From an uncultured Pseudomonadota bacterium (GTDB lineage: Bacteria; Pseudomonadota; Alphaproteobacteria; RF32; CAG-239): a stretch of 64,000 nt of DNA. Below, in pieces: positions 25,487-33,842 of the stretch. The first letter of the stretch is position 1; each line of letters opens with the position of its first letter. Position numbers and translations under genes: made by a program. Under the pieces are notes generated by a model. That model had not been told where the DNA came from. It saw nothing but the letters and a program-made list of their open reading frames with translations, and ran no database searches. The stretch spans positions 37,625-101,624 of the forward strand of contig CASDYX010000002.1 in NCBI GenBank assembly GCA_949286215.1, in the 5' to 3' direction.

Positions 25487-26764
25487 TTAGGCGTTCTGTT
25501 TTTTGTTGCGGATATATTGTTGTATTATTGCATTATTTTGTTTTGTGGTAGAATTATTACCTTGCTGGTGATATTTTGCACTCATTCTTAATTGTGATGC
25601 TCGCAATTTATTACTTATCATTATGGAATCTACCATTGCTTCAAAATCTTGCTTGGGTCCATATAGCTCCGGACGATAAGAAGATTGAACCGATATCAAA
25701 GCTTCACCAGAGCAATAATCATAGGAACAATCTTCTCCAGGATGGCTTTCTTGCAATTTTGTTTGCTGTATTTCATCCATTCCTTTCACAACTTCTGCAA
25801 AGATTTCTCTTGCCATGGCTTGTTGTATATTACGAGCTTGTACGGTATATTGCTTATCTTGGGTTTGTTCGCTCATATTGGCAATATCATACTTATTTAC
25901 GATGGCACTGATATCTTTTCTTGTTCGCAGTTGATAGTAGTCCAAGGTTGTTTTTTGAGCTTCTTGTGATGGTGATGTCAGAAAAAAAGCGACAAGAGCT
26001 GCTGACATTGCCCCTGCTTCCAACGCATTTTCCGTTGCTCTTTCGGCTTTTATATCTTCAAAACTCATCGGTTGCGACGGCGATTTCTTTGGTGCGGAAA
26101 GGCGTGAAATTTCCGCACTACTTAAAACGCCTTCTTTCATTAATGCCGGCATTGAAAAACTTTGCTTCGTAATAGCCTGGCAACCGTTATTGTATTGTCC
26201 GCCATGAGAAACTTCGTGCGCTACTAAATGAGTCAAAGAATCTGAAAGCATATTTTTTATTGGTTCTTTTTGAATGAGTTGCTCCAGAGGTTTTATTTTA
26301 TTGATTTGAGCAAATAATTTTAAATCTGCCCAATGTTCAAGCGTGGCCTGATTAGGTTGTGTTCCGGATTGTTGATAATAATTCTCCAAAAATTCTTGAA
26401 ACCTACTGGTCGGCTCCGTAATTTCTTGCTTTTGAGCTGAATTTAACAGTGAAACAATCTCTTCATCTTGGCTTTGTTTTAGCGTTTTAACAATTGTGGC
26501 TTTTATCTCTTCATCACTAATATAGACAACGTCTCGTGTTGCGGTTTTATCAATTATTTCTCGATAGCAATTTCCTCCTATGCCCATTCCGGCATATCCG
26601 ATATAAATTTTTGATAAGTTAAAGTCACTTTGCGCAGAAGTCGTGGGTGTGATTGCGTTTTCAAAAAGTTTTTGACCATAAGGCGTGGATTTCAGCTTTG
26701 TAATGCTGTTTTGGAGAAGAGCTTGTAATGCTTTATCTTTAACTTCTAATTTATCTTCCAACAT
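25487..26764 (-). CDS. Putative zinc metalloprotease-like protein (HEVSH), unknown
   Basis: A 425-aa protein of no named family. The motif SLTHLVAHEVSHGGQYNNGC (about residues 178-197) is a good HExxH zinc site. A third ligand might be the Glu in TENALEAGAMSA about 55 residues on. No signal peptide is visible. The C-terminus YIRNKKQNA resembles that of the HETTH protein at 16293. Both lie in the accessory stretch, which suggests related, possibly exported enzymes; this is inference. Codon use and A+T content match the neighbouring accessory genes. Confidence 0.7.
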   Translation of the reverse strand: MLEDKLEVKDKALQALLQNSITKLKSTPYGQKLFENAITPTTSAQSDFNLSKIYIGYAGMGIGGNCYREIIDKTATRDVVYISDEEIKATIVKTLKQSQDEEIVSLLNSAQKQEITEPTSRFQEFLENYYQQSGTQPNQATLEHWADLKLFAQINKIKPLEQLIQKEPIKNMLSDSLTHLVAHEVSHGGQYNNGCQAITKQSFSMPALMKEGVLSSAEISRLSAPKKSPSQPMSFEDIKAERATENALEAGAMSAALVAFFLTSPSQEAQKTTLDYYQLRTRKDISAIVNKYDIANMSEQTQDKQYTVQARNIQQAMAREIFAEVVKGMDEIQQTKLQESHPGEDCSYDYCSGEALISVQSSYRPELYGPKQDFEAMVDSIMISNKLRASQLRMSAKYHQQGNNSTTKQNNAIIQQYIRNKKQNA

Positions 26765-26891
26765 GTTTTCTTATCTTTCTGATTGCTTATTTTTATCATA
26801 CCATAGTTTTGGTATTTTTACAGCAATTTTATAAACTCACGGTTTTTTAACCTATTCATGCTAAGATTTGCTCATATTTATTCGGAGAAAA

Positions 26892-27050
26892 ATGATGTCT
26901 GATGCAAAAGAGAAAAAAAATACCGCACACGGTCCGCGCAGCAAAGAAAGATTTGAGCGCGAAGCCAAGGCATTGCGCAAAAATTTGGAAAAGCGCAAAA
27001 AACAACAAGCTGAACGTGAAAAATTAAAAACTAATTCAAAAGAAGACTAA
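26892..27050 (+). CDS. Small basic protein preceding murA
   Basis: A 52-aa highly charged protein (KERFEREAKALRKNLEKRKKQQ) with a predicted helix. A short Arg/Lys-rich ORF in front of murA is common in alphaproteobacteria as I recall them; its function is unknown. ATG 26892 has CGGAGAA upstream. It ends 15 bp before murA, so it is co-transcribed with it. Confidence 0.75.
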   Translation: MMSDAKEKKNTAHGPRSKERFEREAKALRKNLEKRKKQQAEREKLKTNSKED

Positions 27051-27065
27051 CTTTGGAGACGGAAT

Positions 27066-28358
27066 ATGGATAAAATTAAAATTATCGGCGGAAACAGGTT
27101 AGAGGGAAAAATTTATATCAGTGGGGCAAAAAATGCTGCCCTGCCCCTTATTTGCGCAAGTTTATTAACCGATGAAACCGTAACTTTAACCAATATGCCG
27201 ATTTTATCCGATATTCGGTCAATGAACGCGCTTTTGGAACAAATGGGAACGGCTATTGACTGTTTTGATGATTTTGTTGATGGTCACCCCACAAAAACCT
27301 ATTCTTATCGGACTCAAAAATTCTCTAACCTGATTGCACCATACGATTATGTTCGTAAAATGCGCGCCTCTTACTATGTTTTGGGGCCGGTATTGGCCAG
27401 AGAAGGTCATGTGGAACTCTCTTTGCCTGGCGGTTGTGCCATTGGCGCAAGACCTATGGATATTCATCTCTCCTCGTTAGAGCAGATGGGTGCTAAAATC
27501 GAAATCAAGAACGGCTATGTTCATGCCGATATTGATGGCAAACTCAAAGGGGCTCACATTACTTTCCACACGGCTTCGGTGGGAGCAACTTGCAATATCC
27601 TTATGGCGGCAACCTTAGCCGAAGGGGAAACAATTATTGAAAATGCCGCCAAAGAACCAGAAATCGGTGATTTGATTGATTTGCTGATTGATATGGGTGC
27701 TAAAATCGAAGGCAAAGACACCTCTCGCCTTGTTATTCAAGGTGTTGATACCCTACATGGCGCAAGACACAAAGTGATTGCAGATAGAATCGAGGCCGGT
27801 TCTTACGGTGTGGCTGCCGCCATTACAGGAGGTAGAATCGAGCTCATCAACGCACAAGCCTCAACTTTGCGAACACCGATAGAAATCTTAAAAGCAATGG
27901 GCGTTGATGTTGAAGAAAAAGAAAATTCACTCATTATTGATGCTACCAATAAAACTCTTGTCGGACAAGACATTATGACTGATTATTACCCCGGTTTTCC
28001 GACAGATTTGCAGGCGCAATTCATGGCTTTGATGTGCGTGGCGGAAGGTGCCTCTTTGGTTACGGAAAACATTTGGGAAAACCGCTTTATGCATGTGCCG
28101 GAGCTCATGCGTATGGGCGCAAATATTAATGTTCACGGGCATGCATCTGCCATTGTACGCGGGGTTAAGAAACTCTCAGGTGCGCCTGTGATGGCAACCG
28201 ATTTACGAGCCTCGTTTGCTTTGATTTTGGCCGGTTTGGTGGCTGAGGGTGAAACAATCGTCAACCGCGTTTATCACCTTGACCGTGGCTATGAAAAATT
28301 AGAAGAAAAACTCAAAGGGGTCGGTGCGAATATCGAACGCATTAAAGAAGCTGATTAA
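27066..28358 (+). CDS. murA: UDP-N-acetylglucosamine 1-carboxyvinyltransferase
   Basis: First committed step of peptidoglycan synthesis: transfers enolpyruvate from PEP to UDP-GlcNAc. The length is 430 aa with the two inside-out alpha/beta barrels. Lys22 is in [10 protein letters not shown], and the PEP-reactive Cys is at about 124 in [12 protein letters not shown]. That Cys is the fosfomycin target, so the enzyme has the sensitive-type residue. [16 protein letters not shown] and [11 protein letters not shown] are also typical. It is the second gene of a two-gene unit ending at the terminator 28358. Confidence 0.97.
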   Translation: MDKIKIIGGNRLEGKIYISGAKNAALPLICASLLTDETVTLTNMPILSDIRSMNALLEQMGTAIDCFDDFVDGHPTKTYSYRTQKFSNLIAPYDYVRKMRASYYVLGPVLAREGHVELSLPGGCAIGARPMDIHLSSLEQMGAKIEIKNGYVHADIDGKLKGAHITFHTASVGATCNILMAATLAEGETIIENAAKEPEIGDLIDLLIDMGAKIEGKDTSRLVIQGVDTLHGARHKVIADRIEAGSYGVAAAITGGRIELINAQASTLRTPIEILKAMGVDVEEKENSLIIDATNKTLVGQDIMTDYYPGFPTDLQAQFMALMCVAEGASLVTENIWENRFMHVPELMRMGANINVHGHASAIVRGVKKLSGAPVMATDLRASFALILAGLVAEGETIVNRVYHLDRGYEKLEEKLKGVGANIERIKEAD

Positions 28359-28389
28359 AAAAAGCCCTTCAAAAAGGGCTTTTTTTATT
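28358..28389 (+). terminator. Bidirectional terminator (murA / lipoprotein)
   Basis: AAGCCCTT, loop CAAA, AAGGGCTT, with flanking A and T runs. Shared by murA and the minus-strand lipoprotein gene. Confidence 0.88.
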
Positions 28390-28906
28390 AGATTGATTGC
28401 AAAGCATATAAGTCTTTAACAACCCAAGCGCCCTTGGCGTTGCTCAGGACATAGACAATATTACCTTTGCACAAACCAAACCAGACCCCGTTGCATTCGC
28501 TTTTGGTATAGACCTCAACCGTGGTGGCATCTATCGGTTTGAGTTTTACAATTTGAAAGCTGGATTGGGTCGGACGTTGCAAGCTCTCATCTTCCATAAA
28601 TGTAAAACGAGGTAATTTTTTAGCGTCGCACTCTGCCAATTTGGGATTAATGGTGCATTTGACTTGTAAATCTATGGCGCAAACAATATCACTTCCTTTA
28701 TCGCAACCTTGAGGCAGATTATTGATATCATACCGATAAACAACATCTTCAAACTCAACATCGAACTGCGGACGAGCAACAATTTCTTCGCCTTTTTCTA
28801 GAGCTTCTTGTGTTGAGAGGGTTGATGTATCTTGGTTTGTTGTCTTTTCATCTGAGCATGCAGAAATTAACAATAACGCACTAAATGCACACAAAAATTT
28901 TCTCAT
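28388..28906 (-). CDS. Lipoprotein, unknown function
   Basis: A 172-aa protein with signal peptide MRKFLCAFSALLLISAC (lipobox ISAC). A polar linker follows (Ser/Thr/Gln), then a domain with three or four paired Cys (LPQGCDKGSDIVC, VKCTINPKLAEC, SECNGVWFGLCKG) that probably form disulfides in the periplasm. No named family recognised. GGGGAAAAG precedes the ATG. A lone gene. Confidence 0.75.
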   Translation of the reverse strand: MRKFLCAFSALLLISACSDEKTTNQDTSTLSTQEALEKGEEIVARPQFDVEFEDVVYRYDINNLPQGCDKGSDIVCAIDLQVKCTINPKLAECDAKKLPRFTFMEDESLQRPTQSSFQIVKLKPIDATTVEVYTKSECNGVWFGLCKGNIVYVLSNAKGAWVVKDLYALQSI

Positions 28907-28975
28907 TTCTTTTCCCCGTTAAAATTTTTTATTTGTAATAATTTATAGTGCAGCTTTGAGTTCTTGTCCACAAAA

Positions 28976-29007
28976 TAAAAAAGGAGGAATTAAAAACTCC
29001 TCCTTTT
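28976..29007 (-). terminator. Terminator of outer-membrane barrel gene
   Basis: On the minus strand AAGGAGGA and TCCTCCTT pair, followed by six T. Confidence 0.85.
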
Positions 29008-29025
29008 GGTGTGCTATTTTTTCGT

Positions 29026-29589
29026 TTAGAAATTATATTTGATACCTGCGGTGTATTCCCACATATCATCGTAGTCATCAACACCGTTGAGGTTAACATA
29101 ACGAACCAAACCACGAACTGAGAATTTGTCGTCAATTTTATATTGTAAACCACCACCAAAACGGTAACCAATACCATGGTCATCATAATCGCTCGGAGAA
29201 TATAATCCTCTGAACTCTTTATCAAATGTATATTCACCAATACCGACAGTACCGATGAGTGAATATTCTTGGTCACAACCTAACGGCAGATAACCCATCA
29301 AATCTAAACCATAAGCTTGGAAAGAGGTTTTGTTTTCAATGGTGTAATCGTGATTTTTTGCTTCATCAGAATATTGATAAAACAACTCTGTACCGAAATA
29401 TTGATTATATTCTGTACCTAAGTTAACTGAGAGTGAATTGTATTTCGGAGTATGCTCGTCAGCATCTGCATAGGTGTAGTTATAATCCAAACCAACATAT
29501 GGTTTGAAGTCATATTCAGCGGCATTTGCATTTGCGCTCAAAGCTAATACAGAAGCTGCCATCATTAATGAAGAAACAGTATATTTCAT
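29026..29589 (-). CDS. Outer-membrane beta-barrel protein (OmpA-like small porin family)
   Basis: A 187-aa protein. The signal peptide MKYTVSSLMMAASVLALSANANA ends at ANA/AEYDF. The mature part alternates polar and aromatic residues in beta strands (YVGLDYNYTYADA, LGTEYNQYFGTELFYQYS, IGYRFGGGLQYKI) and ends in GIKYNF. The terminal Phe is the BAM recognition residue. This fits an eight-stranded barrel. ATG 29589 has AAGGAAA upstream. Promoter at 29650-29677. Ligand or role unknown. Confidence 0.85.
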   Translation of the reverse strand: MKYTVSSLMMAASVLALSANANAAEYDFKPYVGLDYNYTYADADEHTPKYNSLSVNLGTEYNQYFGTELFYQYSDEAKNHDYTIENKTSFQAYGLDLMGYLPLGCDQEYSLIGTVGIGEYTFDKEFRGLYSPSDYDDHGIGYRFGGGLQYKIDDKFSVRGLVRYVNLNGVDDYDDMWEYTAGIKYNF

Positions 29590-29649
29590 GTGCAATTTCC
29601 TTTACTACCGTTAAAGAAGGACGGAATTATCCGACTTAAAAGTACTGTT

Positions 29650-29677
29650 ACTATATAACATTTTTCTAAAATGTGAA
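29650..29677 (-). promoter_or_regulatory. Promoter of outer-membrane barrel gene
   Basis: On the minus strand TTCACA (29677-29672), a 16-base spacer, TATAGT (29655-29650), giving a leader of about 55 nt. Confidence 0.6.
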
Positions 29678-29729
29678 GTAAAATAATTTTTTATTGCTTA
29701 CAAACCATAAATTAACCTTATTATGTGTA

Positions 29730-29758
29730 TTGTTTAAGACGCAAAAAGGTGTTATAGT
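29730..29758 (+). promoter_or_regulatory. Promoter of second prepilin-like gene
   Basis: TTGTTT (29730-29735), a 17-base spacer, TATAGT (29753-29758). Transcription would begin about 29765, which favours ATG 29782 over ATG 29767; GGAGG lies between them. Confidence 0.65.
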
Positions 29759-29781
29759 GAGTAGCTATGGAGGAACTTTTG

Positions 29782-30357
29782 ATGAAGAGATGTTCTGAAC
29801 AAGGAAGAACAATGATTGAGGTTATCGGCGTGTTAGCTATTTTAACTGCCGTTAGCGTCGGTATTAATAAATTCATCAATAATATGCACGACAAATACAA
29901 AATTAGTCGAATTACTCAACAAATTACAGATTTACGAAAAAACATCAGCAATCGATATGTTGCTAACGGTGATTACTCCATCATTAATGCTCAAGAAATT
30001 ATTGACAGTAAAGTAGCACCTCCCGATATGGTTGATAACGGAAAGATTATTCACGCCTATAATGCCGTGGTTACTTTTAGCGGTGCCAGAGACACCTATC
30101 AAGTGACTTTTCCGGATCTGCCGCACCATGTTTGTGTTGAACTGGCTGTTATGAATTGGAACTTCGGAGGAAGCTCTGACTTATACCGGCTTAAAGTAAA
30201 CGATACTGAATTTAACTGGCCCATTCTTGCTAACGGAGGAAAAGAGTTGCCGGTATCAATCAGTGATGCTGAAGTTGCTTGTGTTTTGCCTCCTAAAAAA
30301 GATGAAGGTGGGGTTACCGAATATAACAAAAATACCATTACTTGGACTTTCCGCTAA
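29782..30357 (+). CDS. Type IV prepilin-like protein, second copy
   Basis: A 191-aa protein with a class III leader and helix: MKRCSEQGR, cleavage expected after Gly/Arg, then TMIEVIGVLAILTAVSVGINKFI with Glu at position 5. The globular domain has YQVTFPDLPHHVCVELAVMNWNFGG and a C-terminal ISDAEVACVLPPKKDEGG, which differs from the copy at 12858. ATG 29782 is preceded by GGAGGAAC. It runs 18 bp ahead of fliX, so the two are probably co-transcribed. No pilus assembly genes are in the window. Confidence 0.82.
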   Translation: MKRCSEQGRTMIEVIGVLAILTAVSVGINKFINNMHDKYKISRITQQITDLRKNISNRYVANGDYSIINAQEIIDSKVAPPDMVDNGKIIHAYNAVVTFSGARDTYQVTFPDLPHHVCVELAVMNWNFGGSSDLYRLKVNDTEFNWPILANGGKELPVSISDAEVACVLPPKKDEGGVTEYNKNTITWTFR

Positions 30358-30375
30358 CAAAATAAGGATTACCCT

Positions 30376-30798
30376 GTGATTAAAATTGACGACATAAATA
30401 AAACCAAAGATATTGCCTCTCGCAAAACAACCAAAGCATCTAGCGGTGATGAAAGTTTCTCAATATTACTGAAAGAAACTATGAAACCTCAATCGAATCC
30501 GGTAAATGCTGCGGGTGGCATTAATGTCGCCGATGCTATTTTTGCCGCACAAATGGTGGATGGGGAAGAAGAAAAAGAAATCCGCAAGAAATTGGTAAAA
30601 CGGGGGCAGACATTACTTGAAAAATTAGAGGAAATCAGAGACGGCTTGCTCATGGGCTATATCTCAAGAGACCGTTTGATTGAAATTTCTCGCTTTGTAA
30701 AGGATAATAAATTTCAATCAAGCGACCCTAAGTTACAAGAGATTTTAAGTGAAATCGAATTAAGAGTGGAAGTGGAATTGGCAAAATTAATGAAATAG
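30376..30798 (+). CDS. fliX: FliX-family flagellar assembly/regulator protein
   Basis: A 140-aa protein matching the alphaproteobacterial FliX pattern: a disordered Lys/Ser N-terminus, then ADAIFAAQMVDGEEEKEIRKKLVKRG, LLEKLEEIRDGLLMGYISRDRL, and the C-terminal LQEILSEIELRVEVELAKL. In Caulobacter FliX couples flagellar basal-body assembly to FlbD-dependent transcription. The start is GTG 30376 with AAGGAT upstream. No other flagellar gene is seen. Position next to dksA is a common alphaproteobacterial order. Confidence 0.82.
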   Translation: MIKIDDINKTKDIASRKTTKASSGDESFSILLKETMKPQSNPVNAAGGINVADAIFAAQMVDGEEEKEIRKKLVKRGQTLLEKLEEIRDGLLMGYISRDRLIEISRFVKDNKFQSSDPKLQEILSEIELRVEVELAKLMK

Positions 30799-30895
30799 CT
30801 GTTATAAAACGTTTTTTTGCTTGAAGTTCGCGCCTTAAATTTGTATTTTGCTTGCTATAGATTTTTATTGTTAACTATCCATAAGGAGAATGAAA

Positions 30896-31327
30896 ATGGA
30901 TATGGAAAGCGCTACAATTCTTCCTCCGGATTATGTTCCGTCCGCAGATGAAGAATATATGAACGACATGCAAGTTGAATATTTTCGCCAGAAGCTCTTA
31001 AACTGGAAAAAATCTCTTCTTAACCAATCTCAAGATACTTTGGAAGATTTGCGTCAAGGTGGATTAAACCAACCTGACGATATTGACCGTGCATCTTTGG
31101 AAACAGACAAAGCGCTTGATTTGCGTACTAAAGACAGAGCTCGCAAACTCATCTCTAAGATTGATGATGCTTTGAAAAGAATTGAAGACGGCACTTACGG
31201 TTATTGTGAAGAAACCGGCGAACCTATCGGTTTGGAACGCTTGGAAGCTCGTCCGGTGGCTACCCTTTCCATCGAAGCTCAAGAACGCCACGAACGTATG
31301 GAAAAGACTTACGACGACGAAGCTTAG
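30896..31327 (+). CDS. dksA: RNA polymerase-binding transcription factor DksA (zinc site degenerate)
   Basis: A 143-aa DksA/TraR-family protein that acts with ppGpp in the RNA polymerase secondary channel. The coiled coil (about 20-75) contains DDIDRASLETDKAL, corresponding to the acidic tip. The C-terminal globular part is YGYCEETGEPIGLERLEARPVATLSIEAQERHERME. Only the first of the four zinc cysteines remains, as is usual in alphaproteobacterial DksA. ATG 30896 sits 7 bases after AAGGAG; ATG 30890 overlaps that site. maf follows after 9 bp. Confidence 0.93.
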   Translation: MDMESATILPPDYVPSADEEYMNDMQVEYFRQKLLNWKKSLLNQSQDTLEDLRQGGLNQPDDIDRASLETDKALDLRTKDRARKLISKIDDALKRIEDGTYGYCEETGEPIGLERLEARPVATLSIEAQERHERMEKTYDDEA

Positions 31328-31336
31328 GCTAGCTTG

Positions 31337-31909
31337 ATGACAGTACGTAACTTTATTTTAGCCTCTGGCTCGCAACCCAGAAAAATGCTGTTGCAACAAA
31401 TTGACTATGAGCCCAAACTCATAGATCCGGCTGATATTGACGAAACAACCCTAAAATTTGAAACTCCGACAGCTTACGTTAAACGAATGGCTAGAGAAAA
31501 GGCTTTAGCCGTCGCTAAAAGACATCCGGGTGAAGTGATTTTGGCTTGCGATACAGTGGTGGTTGTCGGCAACAGAGTTTTGCATAAATCAAAAAATCCC
31601 GAAGAACAAACTTTAGTCATGAAAGCATTATCGGGCAAAGCACACAAAGTGTTAAGCGCGGTATGCGTTGTTAATAAAGACGGAAAACTTGCTTTAAGAT
31701 GCGTGGCTACCAGATTGTTGATGAAAAAAATGACCGAGGCTGAAATCAAAGATTACGTGGATAGCAATGAATGGGTCGGATGTTGCGGCTACAAAATTGA
31801 AGGTAGGCTTGCTGCCTATGTTAAAAAAATTGTCGGCTCTTATTCGGGCGTAGTTGGCTTGCCGTTGTGGGAAGCCAGAAATTTGTTAGAAGGTGCAGGT
31901 GTAAAATGA
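31337..31909 (+). CDS. Maf-family nucleotide pyrophosphatase
   Basis: A 190-aa housecleaning enzyme hydrolysing non-canonical or modified nucleoside triphosphates; homologues are linked to septum inhibition. Visible are FILASGSQPRKMLL (Maf signature SxSPRR region, here SGSQPRK), REKALAVAK, ILACDTVV, LSGKAHKVLSAVC and EWVGCCGYKIEG. The usual Ser-Pro-Arg-Arg is changed to Ser-Gln-Pro-Arg-Lys. It is read between dksA and the RNase E/G gene, with a 4-base ATGA overlap to the latter. Confidence 0.9.
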   Translation: MTVRNFILASGSQPRKMLLQQIDYEPKLIDPADIDETTLKFETPTAYVKRMAREKALAVAKRHPGEVILACDTVVVVGNRVLHKSKNPEEQTLVMKALSGKAHKVLSAVCVVNKDGKLALRCVATRLLMKKMTEAEIKDYVDSNEWVGCCGYKIEGRLAAYVKKIVGSYSGVVGLPLWEARNLLEGAGVK

Positions 31910-33075
31910 GTATAGATACAATCATCTTTGAAAAATATAACTCAGCTGTTCGTTTGGCTGAAATAGAAAATTCCGAACTCAAGGAATTGATTTTTGCGAA
32001 TGAAAACAACGCATCAGAAGGAAATATTTATCTCGGTAAAATTACTAAAAAAATTGAATTAGCTCATGATAAAGTCGGTTTCTTCATTGATATTAACGAT
32101 GGACACGATGCTTTTTTGAATGCCGAGGAATATGGCTTGAAAGAAGTTAATTACACCGAAGGTCAGAGCATTGTTGTTCAGGTTGCTCAAGAAAAAAGAG
32201 CCGAAAAAGGCGCCAGAGTGGTCAGAGCTATTCAGTTTGTCGGCGAGAGAATCGTTTATTGTCCGTATCGTATGACGATTGAAGCCTCTCCTCGAATCGA
32301 AGACAAAGAAAAGTTAGCCGAATACAAAGAAAGAGTTTTGGAAAATACTACCGGTCAAGAAGGTTGGATTTTAAGAACGTCTGCGATAGAGGTGCCGTTT
32401 GAGGAAATTGCCAAAGAAATGGTTGAGTTGCGCAACCTCTATGATGATGTACGCATTAAAGCTCGCTCGGCTAAGGCTCCGGCTTTGCTCTATGCCAAGA
32501 CAGCTCCTTTATTTGATGAAATCAGACGTTACCAAAATTCTTTGCATACCGTAATTGTTAATAATCACAATGTGGAAGCTGAGCTCAAAGAAAAATTCGG
32601 TGACACTTTTGAGATTGCCTATGAGGTTAATCCGTTTGAAGGACATGGTTTGGAAGATGAAATTTCTGATGCCTTGCTCAAAGAAGTTAAACTTCCCTCG
32701 GGTGGCAGAATTTGCATTGAAGAGACAAGAGCTTGCGTTTGTATTGATGTGGATAGCGGCAATGACAGTGGCAAAGGCTCTATTTCCGCCCTCAATCAAG
32801 AAGCAGCGGTTGAGATTGCCAAACAAATTCGCTTGCGCAACTTGTCTGGCAAAATCATTATCGATTTTGCCGGATCTTCGGACTATAAGTTTATGAAACC
32901 GGTTTTGGAAACTTTGGAAGAAGAACTCAATAAAGACAGTAATCGTGGTCGAGTACTTGGTTTGAGCCGTGCCGGAAATGTGGAGATTTTGCGCGTTCGC
33001 AGACGTCCGACTTTGCAAGATATTTTAACTGACGAATGCGAAACTTGCCAAGGTACGGGACGCGTTATGAGATGA
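31906..33075 (+). CDS. Ribonuclease E/G family endoribonuclease
   Basis: A 389-aa protein, RNase G-sized, lacking the RNase E scaffold tail. The S1-like domain (about 35-110) contains GNIYLGKITKKI and FFIDINDGHDAFL. The catalytic core has CIDVDSG and IIIDFAG, carrying the two Mg-binding Asp, and EAAVEIAKQIRLRNL. The zinc-link CETCQGTG is at the C-terminus. It processes rRNA precursors and mRNA by family knowledge. ATG 31906 overlaps the maf stop as ATGA. yacG overlaps its end, so dksA-maf-RNase-yacG is one operon. Confidence 0.92.
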   Translation: MSIDTIIFEKYNSAVRLAEIENSELKELIFANENNASEGNIYLGKITKKIELAHDKVGFFIDINDGHDAFLNAEEYGLKEVNYTEGQSIVVQVAQEKRAEKGARVVRAIQFVGERIVYCPYRMTIEASPRIEDKEKLAEYKERVLENTTGQEGWILRTSAIEVPFEEIAKEMVELRNLYDDVRIKARSAKAPALLYAKTAPLFDEIRRYQNSLHTVIVNNHNVEAELKEKFGDTFEIAYEVNPFEGHGLEDEISDALLKEVKLPSGGRICIEETRACVCIDVDSGNDSGKGSISALNQEAAVEIAKQIRLRNLSGKIIIDFAGSSDYKFMKPVLETLEEELNKDSNRGRVLGLSRAGNVEILRVRRRPTLQDILTDECETCQGTGRVMR

Positions 33076-33284
33076 GCGAAGTTATCAAGACATATCGCTG
33101 CCCAATTTGCCACAAATTAGCACCGGCAAATAAATATAAGCCCTTTTGCTCTAAAAGATGTGCCGATATTGATTTGGGAAATTGGTTTAACGAGAGTTAT
33201 CATATTCCGGCAGTGGAGTTGGACGATACGGAGATTGCTCAGTTGCAAGAAGCCGTTGAAAACAAAACTTCCGATGAAGATTAA
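33072..33284 (+). CDS. yacG: DNA gyrase inhibitor YacG
   Basis: A 70-aa zinc-ribbon protein: CPICHKLA then FCSKRCADIDLGNWFNESYHIP. The four Cys and the DLGxW motif define the family. In E. coli YacG binds GyrB and blocks DNA binding. ATG 33072 overlaps the RNase stop (ATGAGATGAG region). The terminator at 33288 ends the operon. Confidence 0.9.
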   Translation: MSEVIKTYRCPICHKLAPANKYKPFCSKRCADIDLGNWFNESYHIPAVELDDTEIAQLQEAVENKTSDED

Positions 33285-33287
33285 TTA

Positions 33288-33319
33288 AAAAAGGTGCTTT
33301 GAAAAAAAAGCACCTTTTA
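33288..33319 (+). terminator. Bidirectional terminator (yacG / gene 33317)
   Basis: AAAGGTGCTTT and AAAGCACCTTT pair around a short A-rich loop, with flanking A and T runs. Confidence 0.85.
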
Positions 33320-33787
33320 TTTTTGATACTTGGTTAAAACTTCAGCAGCATGAGCATCCAGCCAAGCACAATAATCATAGGGGCTAAACTCTTGCTGAGC
33401 AGACCAATGTATATCTTTATTTTTCTGAAAATCAGCCATTATATTTTCTAGAATCATCGGTTCCATTTCGCTATAAGTTTTATCAAACTCAGCATAAAAA
33501 GACAAACGTTCTTGTGGCGTAAATTTTGCAAGAAAGTTTTGCGCCTGAGTAATTTGTTTTTGGTGCATGGATTCAAATTCTTGTTTTAGGCGGCTTAAGT
33601 CATAGTTGTTTTTTTGACAATAAAGAGGGAGCGTTTGGGTATATTGTTTTTGATAAATTAAAAATTCCGAAACATCTTCCAAATCTTGGGGGCTATAAAG
33701 AGTTTCGGGCTCATATTTTGGTAAAAAGATATTTACTCCAATCACGATAACAACGGCCCAAAAGATTAATTTTATATTTTGTTTCAT
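33317..33787 (-). CDS. Membrane-anchored hypothetical protein
   Basis: A 156-aa protein with one N-terminal transmembrane helix (about 6-22, LIFWAVVIVIGVNIFL). The extracytoplasmic helical domain contains LYCQKNNYDLSRLKQEF and SPYDYCAWLDAHA, with two Cys. Not recognised. GAGGAACC precedes the ATG. It may be transcribed with the NUDIX gene upstream or alone. Confidence 0.65.
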   Translation of the reverse strand: MKQNIKLIFWAVVIVIGVNIFLPKYEPETLYSPQDLEDVSEFLIYQKQYTQTLPLYCQKNNYDLSRLKQEFESMHQKQITQAQNFLAKFTPQERLSFYAEFDKTYSEMEPMILENIMADFQKNKDIHWSAQQEFSPYDYCAWLDAHAAEVLTKYQK

Positions 33788-33804
33788 GGTTCCTCTTTAA
33801 ACGC

Positions 33805-33828
33805 AAGCCTCTCTTTCGAGAGGCTTTG
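33805..33828 (-). terminator. Hairpin after NUDIX gene
   Basis: AAGCCTCTC, loop of 4-5 bases, GAGAGGCTT. The minus-strand T run is poor, so activity is uncertain. Confidence 0.5.
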
Positions 33829-33842
33829 GTAAAACATAATCT

